DNA of 64,000 nt, from assembly GCF_026723765.1 (NCBI RefSeq), contig NZ_CP113524.1, forward strand, positions 1,659,001 to 1,723,000, read 5' to 3'. The notes below the pieces were generated by a model. That model was not told where the DNA came from. It searched no databases and saw only the letters and a program-made list of their open reading frames with translations. Below, piece by piece: positions 42,417-53,974 of this stretch. The first letter of the stretch is position 1. Every line of letters starts with the position of its first letter. Both the position numbers and the translations under genes were made by a program. The stretch is from Lacrimispora xylanolytica. GTDB lineage: Bacteria > Bacillota > Clostridia > Lachnospirales > Lachnospiraceae.

Positions 42417-43379
42417 TTATCGATCGTGAGAGAGGACAAAGGAGCGTTTTAGCATAATAAGACGCTCCAATTGCTTTAGGATATAGAATAAGATGGCTCT
42501 AGCTTCAAATTCTTCCCGGCTGACAGGCAGCTCATGTTGCTTTAAATCAGAAAGCAGAAGGTTTAAATCCTGTAAAAGCCCTTCCCCTGTATTGTATCTG
42601 TGATAATTCTGTTCAATGTTCCAAAAGAGTTTTGCAACCTCTTCTCCCTGACGGGGAATCAGAGATATGTTTTTAATATTTTCATAGATTCCTTCTAAAA
42701 CAATGCTTTGCTGCTGACGCATTTCAATGTAATCAATTTCATAGGTGTCCTTTTTCCAGATGGCATTGTTGTAATTGTTAAAGGCGCAGGCTCTGGCCAG
42801 ATCAATTTTTTCTCTAAGACTGGCAATGCAGCTTAAATCAAATCCGCTTTTATCCTCAATGAGAAGCAGGTGAGCCATATGGTTTAAGATGGCTTTGGCT
42901 TTTTGGTCCACTTCATCGGAGAGCTTTTGAAACTCATCTCCACGTTTTCTTAAATGGAGGTTTACAAGCACTCCCACTGTGGTGCCGATGAAAAAGAGAG
43001 CAGCTTCGTTGCCGATGAGATGGAGAGACATGGATTTTTCTGTTAGAAAATGAGTAATCAGAACGGAATCCATGGCAATGGCTTCTCCCCAGCCTGCATA
43101 CAGGCAAAGAAGAGAGAACAAAAGGAGATAAAGGGCAAAGCCTAGGAGGGTAAAGCCAAGAAAGTAGAATACAATACCCGAAAGGAGCAGAGCACCCAGG
43201 AAAGCAAAGGTCCTGTTTCCAGCACTTTTAAAGGTCTCCCGCTTTGTATTTTGTATGCTTAATACGGTAATAATTCCAGCCGTGGCAGAAAATTTGAGGC
43301 CAAGCTCTGCGGCAATGGCAATGGCTAAAACAGCAGCCAAGGCAATTTTTATACTTTTAATAATATTTTCGTGTTTCAT
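42417..43379 (-). CDS. aromatic acid exporter family protein (ArAE_1)
   Basis: A 320-residue protein. The N-terminal half has about four to five membrane segments (IKIALAAVLAIAIAAELGL, then LSIQNTKRETFKSAGNRTFAFLGALLLS, which matches the ArAE/FUSC core). The C-terminal half is cytosolic and helical. Relatives (AaeB, YgaW/YqjA type) export hydroxybenzoates and other aromatic acids. ATG 43379 follows GAGG; the longer frame is rejected. It is divergent from the YdiB-like dehydrogenase and convergent with the GH4 gene. Confidence 0.82.
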   Translation of the reverse strand: MKHENIIKSIKIALAAVLAIAIAAELGLKFSATAGIITVLSIQNTKRETFKSAGNRTFAFLGALLLSGIVFYFLGFTLLGFALYLLLFSLLCLYAGWGEAIAMDSVLITHFLTEKSMSLHLIGNEAALFFIGTTVGVLVNLHLRKRGDEFQKLSDEVDQKAKAILNHMAHLLLIEDKSGFDLSCIASLREKIDLARACAFNNYNNAIWKKDTYEIDYIEMRQQQSIVLEGIYENIKNISLIPRQGEEVAKLFWNIEQNYHRYNTGEGLLQDLNLLLSDLKQHELPVSREEFEARAILFYILKQLERLIMLKRSFVLSHDR

Positions 43380-43547
43380 AGGATTTGCCTCTTTGTTTTG
43401 ATTTTTTCCTATCATATCATATTTGCTTTCTATTTTATACCCATAAAACATCCAAACTATAGGGAGAATATGTTGACAAGCTGGTGAAAAATGTGTATGT
43501 TATCCCTGATAAGGGTAAGCAGAAGGCTCATAAAAAGGAGAAAAGCG

Positions 43548-44417
43548 ATGGAAAGAAGAATCACAGGAAAAACAGGATTAATGGGACTCATCGGCTCGCC
43601 GGTAGGACACTCCGGTTCCCCGGCTATGTACAATTACAGTTTTGAGAAATTAGGACTTGATTATGCCTATCTTGCTTTTGATATTAAGGTAGATGGAGTA
43701 GAAAAAGCAATTGAAGCTATGAAAACGTTCCAGATGAGAGGCTGCAATGTGACCATGCCCTGTAAAAATGAGGCGGTTAAGTATATGGATGAACTGTCAC
43801 CAGCCGCCAGAATCATCGGTGCGGTCAATACCATTGTAAATGAAGACGGAAAACTCATTGGACATATCACAGATGGACAGGGCTTTGTAGACAGTCTGCG
43901 GGATCATGGAATTGATATTTTGGATAAGAAGATTACTGTCTGCGGAGGCGGCGGCGCAGCTACTGCTATTCAGGTGCAGTGCGCACTGGAAGGTGCCAGA
44001 GAGATATCCATTTTTAATATTAAGGATGAATTCTTTGAACGAACAGTCATGACCGCTGAAAAAATCAAAGAAGAAAAGCCTGGCTGTATCGTAAACGTGT
44101 TTGATATTTCGGATCAGCAAAAGATGAAGGAAGAGATGGATTCCAGTGATATCTTTACCAATGCCACGATCGTTGGTATGAAGCCCATGGATGGAGAAAG
44201 TGTGGTAAAGGATCCTGCCATGTTCCATGAGGGACTTGTGGTGGTGGATGCCGTTTATAATCCAAAAGAAACCAGAATGCTTAAGGAAGCAAAGGAAGCA
44301 GGCTGTATCTGCATCAATGGACAGGGCATGCTTTTATGGCAGGGAGCGGCTGCTTTTAAGCTGTATACCGGCCAGGAGATGCCAGTAGAAGAAGTAAAGG
44401 CTTTGTTTTTCAACTAG
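43548..44417 (+). CDS. ydiB: quinate/shikimate dehydrogenase (YdiB-type)
   Basis: A 289-residue AroE-superfamily enzyme. Substrate motifs are SPVGHSGSPAMYN (near the start) and NVTMPCKNEA (catalytic Lys). The nucleotide loop is GGGGAATAI. Its C-terminal half (NIKDEFFERT, VGMKP, GMLLWQGAAAFKLYTGQ) matches E. coli YdiB more closely than biosynthetic AroE, suggesting oxidation of quinate/shikimate or relaxed cofactor use. ATG 43548 follows AAAGGAG. Its neighbours (aromatic-acid exporter, beta-glucosidases) point to plant aromatic metabolism rather than only aromatic amino acid synthesis. Confidence 0.88.
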   Translation: MERRITGKTGLMGLIGSPVGHSGSPAMYNYSFEKLGLDYAYLAFDIKVDGVEKAIEAMKTFQMRGCNVTMPCKNEAVKYMDELSPAARIIGAVNTIVNEDGKLIGHITDGQGFVDSLRDHGIDILDKKITVCGGGGAATAIQVQCALEGAREISIFNIKDEFFERTVMTAEKIKEEKPGCIVNVFDISDQQKMKEEMDSSDIFTNATIVGMKPMDGESVVKDPAMFHEGLVVVDAVYNPKETRMLKEAKEAGCICINGQGMLLWQGAAAFKLYTGQEMPVEEVKALFFN

Positions 44418-44447
44418 CCGGTCAAAACTCCTTTCGTGAGAGTTTGA

Positions 44448-47827
<3,380 letters not shown>

Positions 47828-48071
47828 GAAATCCCTCCAACCATAGATTTATGGAATTATATTAATATGATTTGAACCAAAATGCAACAACTACCCATTG
47901 AAATATGAGGTTTTATTCTCAATTAACTGATTTTTGATGACTTAGTGATTCTATATAAGAGTAAATGAAATCTCTGGTTGATAATTTAATGCTTACCGTG
48001 TATGATTATAAAAAATTGTAACCATTGTTGCCGGGAGCTGAAAGCCGGTTTTTACAGATAGGAGAGCAGAT

Positions 48072-48536
48072 ATGATTCGGGAAATGAGAAGAAAAGACAG
48101 AGAAATCGGTCAGGAGAGAATATTAGATATTTTAAAAAGGCAGCAATACGGTATCTTATCAACCGTTGATTCAGAGGGACAACCCTACGGCCTGCCAATC
48201 AGCTACGTTTATCATCATGAGGCGATCTACATTCACTGTGCGACAGAAGGACATAAGCTTGATAACCTGTTAAAAAATCCCAAGGTATCTTTTTGTGTGG
48301 TAGGTGATACCAATGTAATTCCGGATAAGTTTACCACAGATTATGAAAGCGTTATTGCATTTGGTGAGGCGGGGTTGATAACAGGGGAAGAAAAAGAAGC
48401 GGCTCTCATAGAAATTCTTCATAAATATTCTCCGGATTTTCTGGAAAAGGGAAAGCTTTATATAAAAAATGCAGCGGATAAAACAAAGGTCATGAAGATA
48501 AGCATCAGTCACATGACAGGTAAAGCAAGAGGCTAG
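48072..48536 (+). CDS. NimA-like flavin split-barrel protein
   Basis: A 154-residue protein of the pyridoxamine-phosphate-oxidase-like group containing 5-nitroimidazole-resistance proteins. The start IREMRRKDREI, then GILSTVDSEGQPYGLPISYVYHHEAIYIHCATEGHKLDNL, is characteristic. It probably binds flavin. Nitroimidazole reduction is a family possibility and not shown here. AGGAGA precedes ATG 48072. It stands alone between the GGDEF gene and gldA. Confidence 0.82.
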   Translation: MIREMRRKDREIGQERILDILKRQQYGILSTVDSEGQPYGLPISYVYHHEAIYIHCATEGHKLDNLLKNPKVSFCVVGDTNVIPDKFTTDYESVIAFGEAGLITGEEKEAALIEILHKYSPDFLEKGKLYIKNAADKTKVMKISISHMTGKARG

Positions 48537-48608
48537 AAAGCATTTCTCTTCTTTATATAAGTATCTTTAGCCTGTTCAAATCTTATTCTTTAAACCTTTG
48601 TTAAAATA

Positions 48609-48654
48609 TTGACATTTAAAATATAGAGGAGTATATTTGACATAGCTAAAATAT
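48609..48654 (+). promoter_or_regulatory. gldA: promoter with paired direct repeats before gldA
   Basis: TTGACA (48609-48614), a 17-base spacer and TATATT (48632-48637) form a strong promoter. The -35 region begins a repeat TTGACAT-TT-AAAATAT that recurs as TTGACAT-AGCT-AAAATAT from 48637, overlapping the -10 end and start site. This may be a regulator site. Confidence 0.6.
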
Positions 48655-48679
48655 TTACATAAGAAGAGAGGAGTCTACT

Positions 48680-49771
48680 ATGTTAAAGCTGATGAGGTCA
48701 CCATTAAAGTATGTACAGGGTCAGGGTGCCCTTCTTCATGTCTATGAAGAAACGAAAAATCTGGGGAAGTCCTTCCTGTTTATATGCAGCAACAGCGGGT
48801 ATAAAAGCTGCCATGAAAAGCTTTCAAAAAGCTTTGAAGGAACGGATGCCAAAATCTATTTTGAGATTTTTGGAGGAATCAGTTCCATTGGTGAAGTAGA
48901 AAAGATGCGTGCCATTGTAAAGGAGAAAGGAATTGACTGCGTTGCAGCCGTAGGCGGTGGGTCTGCCATTGATACAGCAAAGGCAACGGCTCATTATGAG
49001 AATCTTCCAGTCCTTATCATTCCTACTGTGGTCGCCACCGATGCACCCTGCACCGGCTTGTCAGTGATTTATCATAATGACGGAAGTTTTTCCAACTATA
49101 TTTTCTATCCAAAGAATCCGGATGCGGTCATTGTGGATTCTGACATCATAGCAAACGCCCCGGCCAAATTCCTTGTGGCAGGAATGGGAGATGCCTTGGG
49201 TACTTATTTTGAAGCCAGAGCCTGCGAAAAGGCAAAGGCACCCAGCCTGGAAAATGGCGGAATCACAAAATCTGCCATGGCTCTTTGCAGGCTATGCTAT
49301 GACACCCTGCTGGAGGACGGCTACAAAGCCCTTAAGGCTTGTGAAAATAAAGTGGTAACCCCCGCATTGGAATCGATTATAGAGGCCAACACATATTTAA
49401 GCGGCGTGGGTGCTGACAATGGCGGACTTGCTGTTTCTCATTCGGTATACAATGGATTTACCGCTTTAACAGAGTGTGAAAGCACCATGCACGGCTGTGT
49501 TGTTGCATTCGGCACCTTAGCACAGCTCATCCTTGAGAATGCACCAGAAGAAGAATTTTACGAAGTCATGGAATTTTGTACAAGTGTAGGTCTTCCGGTG
49601 ACTTTAAAAGAGCTTGGGGTAACGGATCAGGAACGCGTCCGTATTGCAGCAGAGAATGCCTGCGCAGAGGGCGAAAGCATACATAACATGATCGGAGATG
49701 TAACTCCAGAGCAGTTATATAACGCTCTGATTGTTGCAGATGCTCTGGGACAGGAATATTTGAATCAGTGA
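48680..49771 (+). CDS. gldA: glycerol dehydrogenase GldA (iron/zinc-type)
   Basis: A 363-residue group-III alcohol dehydrogenase. The NAD loop is AAVGGGSAIDTAKA (about 93-106), IPTVVATDAPCTGLSV follows, and the metal ligands lie in GMGDALGTYFEA (Asp) and in SHSVYNGF and TMHGCVVAFG (His residues). It oxidises glycerol to dihydroxyacetone, or reduces small hydroxyketones. GAGAGGAG precedes ATG 48680. Its stop overlaps the GTG of a Crp/Fnr gene. Confidence 0.92.
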   Translation: MLKLMRSPLKYVQGQGALLHVYEETKNLGKSFLFICSNSGYKSCHEKLSKSFEGTDAKIYFEIFGGISSIGEVEKMRAIVKEKGIDCVAAVGGGSAIDTAKATAHYENLPVLIIPTVVATDAPCTGLSVIYHNDGSFSNYIFYPKNPDAVIVDSDIIANAPAKFLVAGMGDALGTYFEARACEKAKAPSLENGGITKSAMALCRLCYDTLLEDGYKALKACENKVVTPALESIIEANTYLSGVGADNGGLAVSHSVYNGFTALTECESTMHGCVVAFGTLAQLILENAPEEEFYEVMEFCTSVGLPVTLKELGVTDQERVRIAAENACAEGESIHNMIGDVTPEQLYNALIVADALGQEYLNQ

Positions 49772-50451
49772 CAAAAGTAAGTATATCAGACCATTTACAT
49801 GATTATAGCCAGATCCCTCTATTTGCAGGAATCGAAGGAGAGGATTTACTCTCCGTATTTCAGTGCCTGGGAAGCTTTATTAAGACGTACCAAAAAGGAG
49901 AATACATTCTTTTATCAGAAGAAAAGGTACGATGTGTGGGAGTGATCCTGGAAGGCACCGTCAAGATGATAAAAGAGGATTTATGGGGCAATAAGACCAT
50001 ACTGGCAGTGATGGAGCAAAAGGAGCTCTTTGGGGAATTGTTTGCCTGTGGAAATACCATTGCGGCAACCGTAACCTTTGTGGCAGGCAAGGATACCAGA
50101 GTTTTGTATCTGCCCTTTGAGGGAGTGATGCATTCCTGCACCAAATCCTGTCTGTTCCATCACAGGCTTATTGAAAATATGGTGACTCTCATTGCGGATA
50201 AAAGCGTACAGCTGATGGAAAAGCTGGAGATTACCACAAAAAAGACTCTCCGGGAAAAGATTCTCTGTTTTCTGGACAATCAGGCCAGGAAGCATAACAG
50301 CAGATATTTTACCATTTCCATGGGAAGAATTGAGCTGGCAGAGTATCTCTGTGCAGACCGAAGTGCTCTGACAAGAGAACTGAATCTGATGAAAACGGAG
50401 GGAATTATTGATTTCGATAAGAACACATTTAAAATATTAAGGTTATTTTAA
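49768..50451 (+). CDS. second Crp/Fnr-family regulator, coupled to gldA
   Basis: A 227-residue regulator with a cyclic-nucleotide-like barrel (QKGEYILLSEEKVRCVGVILEGTVKMI) and winged helix (GRIELAEYLCADRSALTRELNLMK). It starts with GTG in the sequence GTGA, overlapping the gldA stop, with AGGAA about 11 bases before. No FNR-type Cys set is evident. Translational coupling to gldA suggests it adjusts gldA or a wider fermentation set. It belongs to the same subfamily as the regulator at 23772 but differs clearly in sequence. Confidence 0.88.
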   Translation: MTKVSISDHLHDYSQIPLFAGIEGEDLLSVFQCLGSFIKTYQKGEYILLSEEKVRCVGVILEGTVKMIKEDLWGNKTILAVMEQKELFGELFACGNTIAATVTFVAGKDTRVLYLPFEGVMHSCTKSCLFHHRLIENMVTLIADKSVQLMEKLEITTKKTLREKILCFLDNQARKHNSRYFTISMGRIELAEYLCADRSALTRELNLMKTEGIIDFDKNTFKILRLF

Positions 50452-50453
50452 TT

Positions 50454-50503
50454 AAAAAGCGGTCTTTATGTTGTTTCTACAACATACTGAGGCCGCTTTT
50501 TTT
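50454..50503 (+). terminator. terminator of the gldA-Crp operon
   Basis: AAAAAGCGG...CCGCTTTTTTT arms with an inner ATGTTGT/ACAACAT hairpin lie directly after the stop at 50451. Confidence 0.88.
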
Positions 50504-50609
50504 GGTACAATAAGGAATAATTAGTAAAATTATTACCAACAATAATGAGGTATCATGGTCCAGGCCGTTTAAATGTTGCCAGGACCCGAAAAGAGAAAGG
50601 AGTTTTGAT

Positions 50610-50798
50610 ATGAAGGCAGAGGTAGACAGAGAAGGATGTATTGAGTGCGGATTATGTGCTTCCACTTGTCCGGAGGTATTCCGTATGGGAGACGATGGAC
50701 CGGCAGAGGCATACGTGGACGAAGTACCAGAGTCTGTGATAGATTCAGCCATAGAAGCTCAGGATGGTTGTCCGGTAGCAGTAATCAAAGTAGAATAA
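50610..50798 (+). CDS. single-cluster [4Fe-4S] ferredoxin
   Basis: A 62-residue ferredoxin. The cluster motif CIECGLCASTCPEVF (residues 10-24) provides three ligands plus a Cys-Pro, and the fourth Cys is in DGCPVAVI near the C-terminus. It is the Thermotoga/Desulfovibrio-type monocluster form rather than the clostridial 2[4Fe-4S] form. GAAAGGAG precedes ATG 50610. It could serve as electron carrier for the Ech hydrogenase, though any pairing is inferred. A hairpin separates it from the DUF438 gene. Confidence 0.93.
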   Translation: MKAEVDREGCIECGLCASTCPEVFRMGDDGPAEAYVDEVPESVIDSAIEAQDGCPVAVIKVE

Positions 50799-50803
50799 GA
50801 CAT

Positions 50804-50856
50804 AAACGCCTCTTTCTGATTGAACTTGAAAAGCATACTCAGACTGGGGCGTTTTC
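50804..50856 (+). terminator. terminator or attenuator between ferredoxin and DUF438 genes
   Basis: AAACGCCTC and GGGGCGTTTT form the outer stem with an inner CTGA/TCAG pair, followed by TTTTCT. It lies just after the ferredoxin stop and just before the DUF438 ribosome site. Confidence 0.6.
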
Positions 50857-50874
50857 TGAAAAGGAGGAATTCAT

Positions 50875-52098
50875 GTGAGCGAATACATCAACAACCGTGA
50901 GATGAGACAAAAAGCCATTAAGGATATTATCAGGAAGCTGCATGAAGGAAAGACGGTAGAGGAAGTAAAGGCCATCTTTGAAGAAGCATTTCATGGTGTT
51001 TCTGCTTCTGAAATCTCTGTGGCGGAATCAGCACTGATTGCTGAAGGGCTTCCTTTGGAAGAGGTACAAAGGCTATGTGATGTTCATGCCGCTGTTTTTA
51101 AAGGCTCCATTGAGGAAATCCATCAGGAAACCGACCCGGCTCTGATCCCTGGTCATCCGGTGAATACCCTGGTGAGGGAAAACAAAAAGATCAATCATAT
51201 TATGGATAAGGAGATCCGACCCTATTTATCCCTGACCATGTTTAATGATATGGACGCCTATCAAAACCTTCTTAATGGGATGGAACAGCTTAAGGATTTA
51301 GCCATTCATTATCAGAAAAAAGAAAATCTTCTGTTTCCTTACATGGAAAAGTACGGAATCACAGCACCCCCGAAGGTAATGTGGGGAGTGGATGATGAGA
51401 TCAGAGCTCAGGTTAAGGAAGTAACGGATATGCTTCTTAACAGAGTGGAGAAGAATGAGACTCTTATAAGTAAGACAGAGGAAGTCCTTGATAAGATTGG
51501 GGAAATGATATTTAAAGAAGAAAATATCATGATTCCCATGCTTTTAGAACAGCTTACAGAGGAAGAATGGAAAGTAATCGCAGACGAGAGCCTGGAAATC
51601 GGATTTATCATTGATCATGTTCCAACCTATCAGCCTGGAGCAGCAGACAAGAAGAAGGCAGAGGAAGAAAAGAAAGAAGAACCTGAGGTATCAGGGCTTA
51701 TAAAGCTTCCGTCTGGAGAATGGACTCCAGAGGAACTGACAGCGACCTTAAATACTCTTCCCTTTGATTTGACCTTTGTGGATAAAAATGACCAGGTGAA
51801 ATATTTTTCAGAAGGAAAAGAACGGGCCTTCCCGCGGACCAGGACCATTCTTGGAAGAAATGTTTCCAACTGTCATCCTCCGGCAAGCGTCCACATCGTG
51901 GAGAAGATTGTAGAGGATTTTAAAAATGGTGTAAAAGACCATGAGGACTTCTGGATCAAAATGGCTGGTAAATACGTATTGATTCGTTATTTTGCAGTAA
52001 GAAACGAACAAGGGGAGTACCTTGGCGTATTAGAACTGACTCAGGATATTAAGCCCATTCAGGAAATTGAAGGGGAGAAACGGCTGATGTCTGAATAA
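50875..52098 (+). CDS. DUF438 protein with hemerythrin-like and PAS-like domains
   Basis: A 407-residue protein. The DUF438 N-terminus (about 1-75) has ISVAESALIAEGLPLEEVQRLCDVHAAVF. A hemerythrin-like helical region follows (about 90-250) with spaced His/Glu (HPVNTLVREN, HYQKKENLLFPYME, FKEENIMIPMLLE). A Lys/Glu linker and a PAS-like C-terminal domain (about 300-400, DKNDQVKYFSEGKERAF, GRNVSNCHPPASV) complete it. Such proteins may sense oxygen or NO through iron. The start is GTG 50875 behind AAGGAGG; an ATG two bases earlier is followed directly by TGA and cannot encode it. Confidence 0.85.
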   Translation: MSEYINNREMRQKAIKDIIRKLHEGKTVEEVKAIFEEAFHGVSASEISVAESALIAEGLPLEEVQRLCDVHAAVFKGSIEEIHQETDPALIPGHPVNTLVRENKKINHIMDKEIRPYLSLTMFNDMDAYQNLLNGMEQLKDLAIHYQKKENLLFPYMEKYGITAPPKVMWGVDDEIRAQVKEVTDMLLNRVEKNETLISKTEEVLDKIGEMIFKEENIMIPMLLEQLTEEEWKVIADESLEIGFIIDHVPTYQPGAADKKKAEEEKKEEPEVSGLIKLPSGEWTPEELTATLNTLPFDLTFVDKNDQVKYFSEGKERAFPRTRTILGRNVSNCHPPASVHIVEKIVEDFKNGVKDHEDFWIKMAGKYVLIRYFAVRNEQGEYLGVLELTQDIKPIQEIEGEKRLMSE

Positions 52099-52122
52099 AT
52101 AGAATAAATGAATGAATAAATG

Positions 52123-52153
52123 AAAGTCCAGGCATCTGCCCTGGACTTTTTTT
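52123..52153. terminator. bidirectional terminator
   Basis: AAAGTCCAGG and CCTGGACTTT arms with a short loop and T/A runs sit between the convergent DUF438 and split-barrel genes. A run of ATAA/ATGA tetranucleotides (about 52094-52124) precedes it. Confidence 0.88.
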
Positions 52154-52167
52154 AGTTTATATCCATA

Positions 52168-52563
52168 TTAGAACTCAATTACCTTTGGATCTCCTGTGAA
52201 AGAGTAGATGGCAGCAGTTGCATTTTTCAGGTAAAGAACCTCAAAGATGCCATCATCAACAGAATACAGATTACTCAGTGAAGCTTTGTTGTCCTCCATC
52301 ATGGCTACACGGGCCTCTCTGCGATCATCGTGGATGGCTTCTGCTTCCAGTCTCAGCCAGGTTCCCTTGTTCATGCAGGAGATTTCAATTTTTGGATTCT
52401 TTTTCATCTGCGCAAAAACAGCTTTTTTATTATTAGTTGTGATGTAGAGCTTTCCTTCAAATTCACAGACAGCGCCAAATGGGCGCACTCTTGGCTGGCC
52501 CTCCTCATTGGTTGCTAAATAAAAGGTACCACATGCTTTTAAGTAATCAAGAACTTCCTTCAT
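52168..52563 (-). CDS. flavin split-barrel (pyridoxamine-phosphate-oxidase-like) protein, divergent from HxlR
   Basis: A 131-residue protein: FYLATNEEGQPRVRPFGAVCEFEGKLYITTNNKKAVFAQMKKNPKIEIS is the typical FMN-binding split-barrel core. The ATG at 52563 follows GGAGC; the longer frame crosses the promoter region and is rejected. It is divergent from an HxlR regulator, a common pairing in which HxlR controls a redox or flavin enzyme in response to electrophiles. The substrate is unknown. Confidence 0.85.
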   Translation of the reverse strand: MKEVLDYLKACGTFYLATNEEGQPRVRPFGAVCEFEGKLYITTNNKKAVFAQMKKNPKIEISCMNKGTWLRLEAEAIHDDRREARVAMMEDNKASLSNLYSVDDGIFEVLYLKNATAAIYSFTGDPKVIEF

Positions 52564-52568
52564 CGTTG

Positions 52569-52666
52569 TTGCTCCTCTCACTTTTTTATGATATAATGTG
52601 TCCACCAGTTTATTATATAGCATAGAACACAATTGTAAACTACGATATTTTATGATACCTAGTATC
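52569..52666. promoter_or_regulatory. divergent promoters and HxlR operator candidate
   Basis: Plus strand: TTGCTC (52569-52574), 17 bases, TATAAT (52592-52597). Minus strand: TTTACA (52634-52639), 16 bases, TATAAT (52612-52617). A perfect GATAC-CTA-GTATC repeat (52654-52666) abuts the hxlR ribosome site and lies upstream of the minus promoter. Confidence 0.6.
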
Positions 52667-52681
52667 AAGGAGGGTACTATT

Positions 52682-53050
52682 ATGGCGAAAAAAGATTTAT
52701 ATGGCTTATGTCCTTACGTTACCTCTCAGAAGATTCTTTCTGGTAAATGGTCCATATATTTATTATACTTATTGCAGGAAGGCCCGGTCAGATTCAATGA
52801 GCTGCAAAGGAAGATGCCGGAAGATATCACCCATACCACTCTTTCCAGACAGCTTAAGTCCCTGGAAGAGGAAGGTCTCATCATCAGACGGGAATACTCC
52901 CAGATTCCTCCCAGAGTAGAATATTCCTTAAGTGAGATCGGCTTAAAGTTTGAGTCCGTGTTAGAGGCTTTAGGGAATTGGGGAAGTGATTATATTGAGT
53001 TTGTAAAACACAAAAATCATACTATGGAAAAAGACGGAGAAGCCATATGA
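52682..53050 (+). CDS. HxlR-family winged-helix regulator
   Basis: A 122-residue regulator with the HxlR signature: LCPYVTSQKILSGKWSIYLLYLLQEGPVRFNELQRKMPEDITHTTLSRQLKSLEEEGLI. Cys10 sits in the position often used by YodB/HxlR proteins to sense electrophiles or disulfide stress. AAGGAGG precedes ATG 52682. It is divergent from the split-barrel gene, and its stop overlaps the following shikimate-kinase gene as ATGA. Confidence 0.9.
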   Translation: MAKKDLYGLCPYVTSQKILSGKWSIYLLYLLQEGPVRFNELQRKMPEDITHTTLSRQLKSLEEEGLIIRREYSQIPPRVEYSLSEIGLKFESVLEALGNWGSDYIEFVKHKNHTMEKDGEAI

Positions 53051-53838
53051 GAGAACTGAAGGAAATAAACCGCGATCTGGAACTTAGCAATCAGAATATG
53101 TTGGAGCTGTTACATCAGCATTTAAGCCTGAAAGCGGAAGCGATGGAGGCAAAGAAAGAAGGCCGGCTTCCGATTCTGGAAGACCAGTCTAAGATGGATG
53201 GAGAGAAACGTATTACTGGGCTGAAAGACAGTCCTTATGAGGAAGAGCTGCAGGAAATATTACATACCATTGAAACCGCTGGGAAACGGGTGGGGAGCAA
53301 ATGTCTCTTTGATTTTAACATTGCTTTAATTGGTTTTATGGGTGCCGGAAAAAGTACGATATCCAGATATTTAAAGGATAAGCTTGCCATGGAAGAAGTG
53401 GATGTGGATGCCATGATTGTTAAGGATCAGAACATGGCTATTAAGGATATCTTTGCAGAGCATGGGGAAGAGTATTTCCGTAAGTGTGAAAGCGAGGCCA
53501 TTATCCGGTTAAAGGATTGCAGACAATCCGTTATTTCCTGCGGAGGCGGTGCCGTAATCCGGGAAGAAAATGTAACAAATTTAAAGAAAATCAGCCGGAT
53601 TGTGCTTTTAACAGCAGCTCCGGAGACCATTTTAAGCCGCGTAAAGACAAGCGACGAACGCCCCATCTTAAATGGAAACATGAATGTGGAATTTATAAAG
53701 GAACTGATGGCAGAACGGGCAGATTATTATCGTAAGGCAGCAGACATCATTATAGAGACCGATCATAAGACCATGAACCAGATCTGTGAGGAACTGATTC
53801 AAGCCCTGATTCTTCTGAAAGAACAGGAAAAAAAATAG
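53047..53838 (+). CDS. aroK: shikimate kinase with chorismate-mutase-like N-terminal domain
   Basis: A 263-residue fusion. Residues about 1-60 look like a type-II chorismate mutase (LKEINRDLELSNQNMLELL, KKEGRLPILEDQSK), but the arginines expected in the second and third active-site positions are missing, so this part may be inactive or regulatory. Residues about 88-260 are shikimate kinase: P-loop GFMGAGKST (96-104), DVDAMI, CGGGAVIREEN, and the lid-arginine region SDERPIL. It phosphorylates shikimate in the chorismate pathway. Its start overlaps the HxlR stop (ATGA), an unusual coupling to a redox regulator. Confidence 0.85.
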   Translation: MRELKEINRDLELSNQNMLELLHQHLSLKAEAMEAKKEGRLPILEDQSKMDGEKRITGLKDSPYEEELQEILHTIETAGKRVGSKCLFDFNIALIGFMGAGKSTISRYLKDKLAMEEVDVDAMIVKDQNMAIKDIFAEHGEEYFRKCESEAIIRLKDCRQSVISCGGGAVIREENVTNLKKISRIVLLTAAPETILSRVKTSDERPILNGNMNVEFIKELMAERADYYRKAADIIIETDHKTMNQICEELIQALILLKEQEKK

Positions 53839-53851
53839 AGCTATTTACATA

Positions 53852-53898
53852 AAGCATGTATTCTCCCTTATTTTCAGGTGGGATACATGCTTTTTTTC
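53852..53898 (+). terminator. terminator of the HxlR-shikimate kinase operon
   Basis: AAGCATGTATTCTCCC pairs with GGGATACATGCTT (one bulge) and is followed by TTTTTT. Confidence 0.85.
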
Positions 53899-53974
53899 AT
53901 AAATATTCTCATCTACACAACTTCTACATATCGTCCTGCTATTCTTTTCATCAGAAATCATAAGGAGGATGGCC

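Noticed and set aside
52094-52124. ATAA/ATGA tetranucleotide run
   Set aside because: Short low-complexity spacer before a terminator; too degenerate for a meaningful repeat element.
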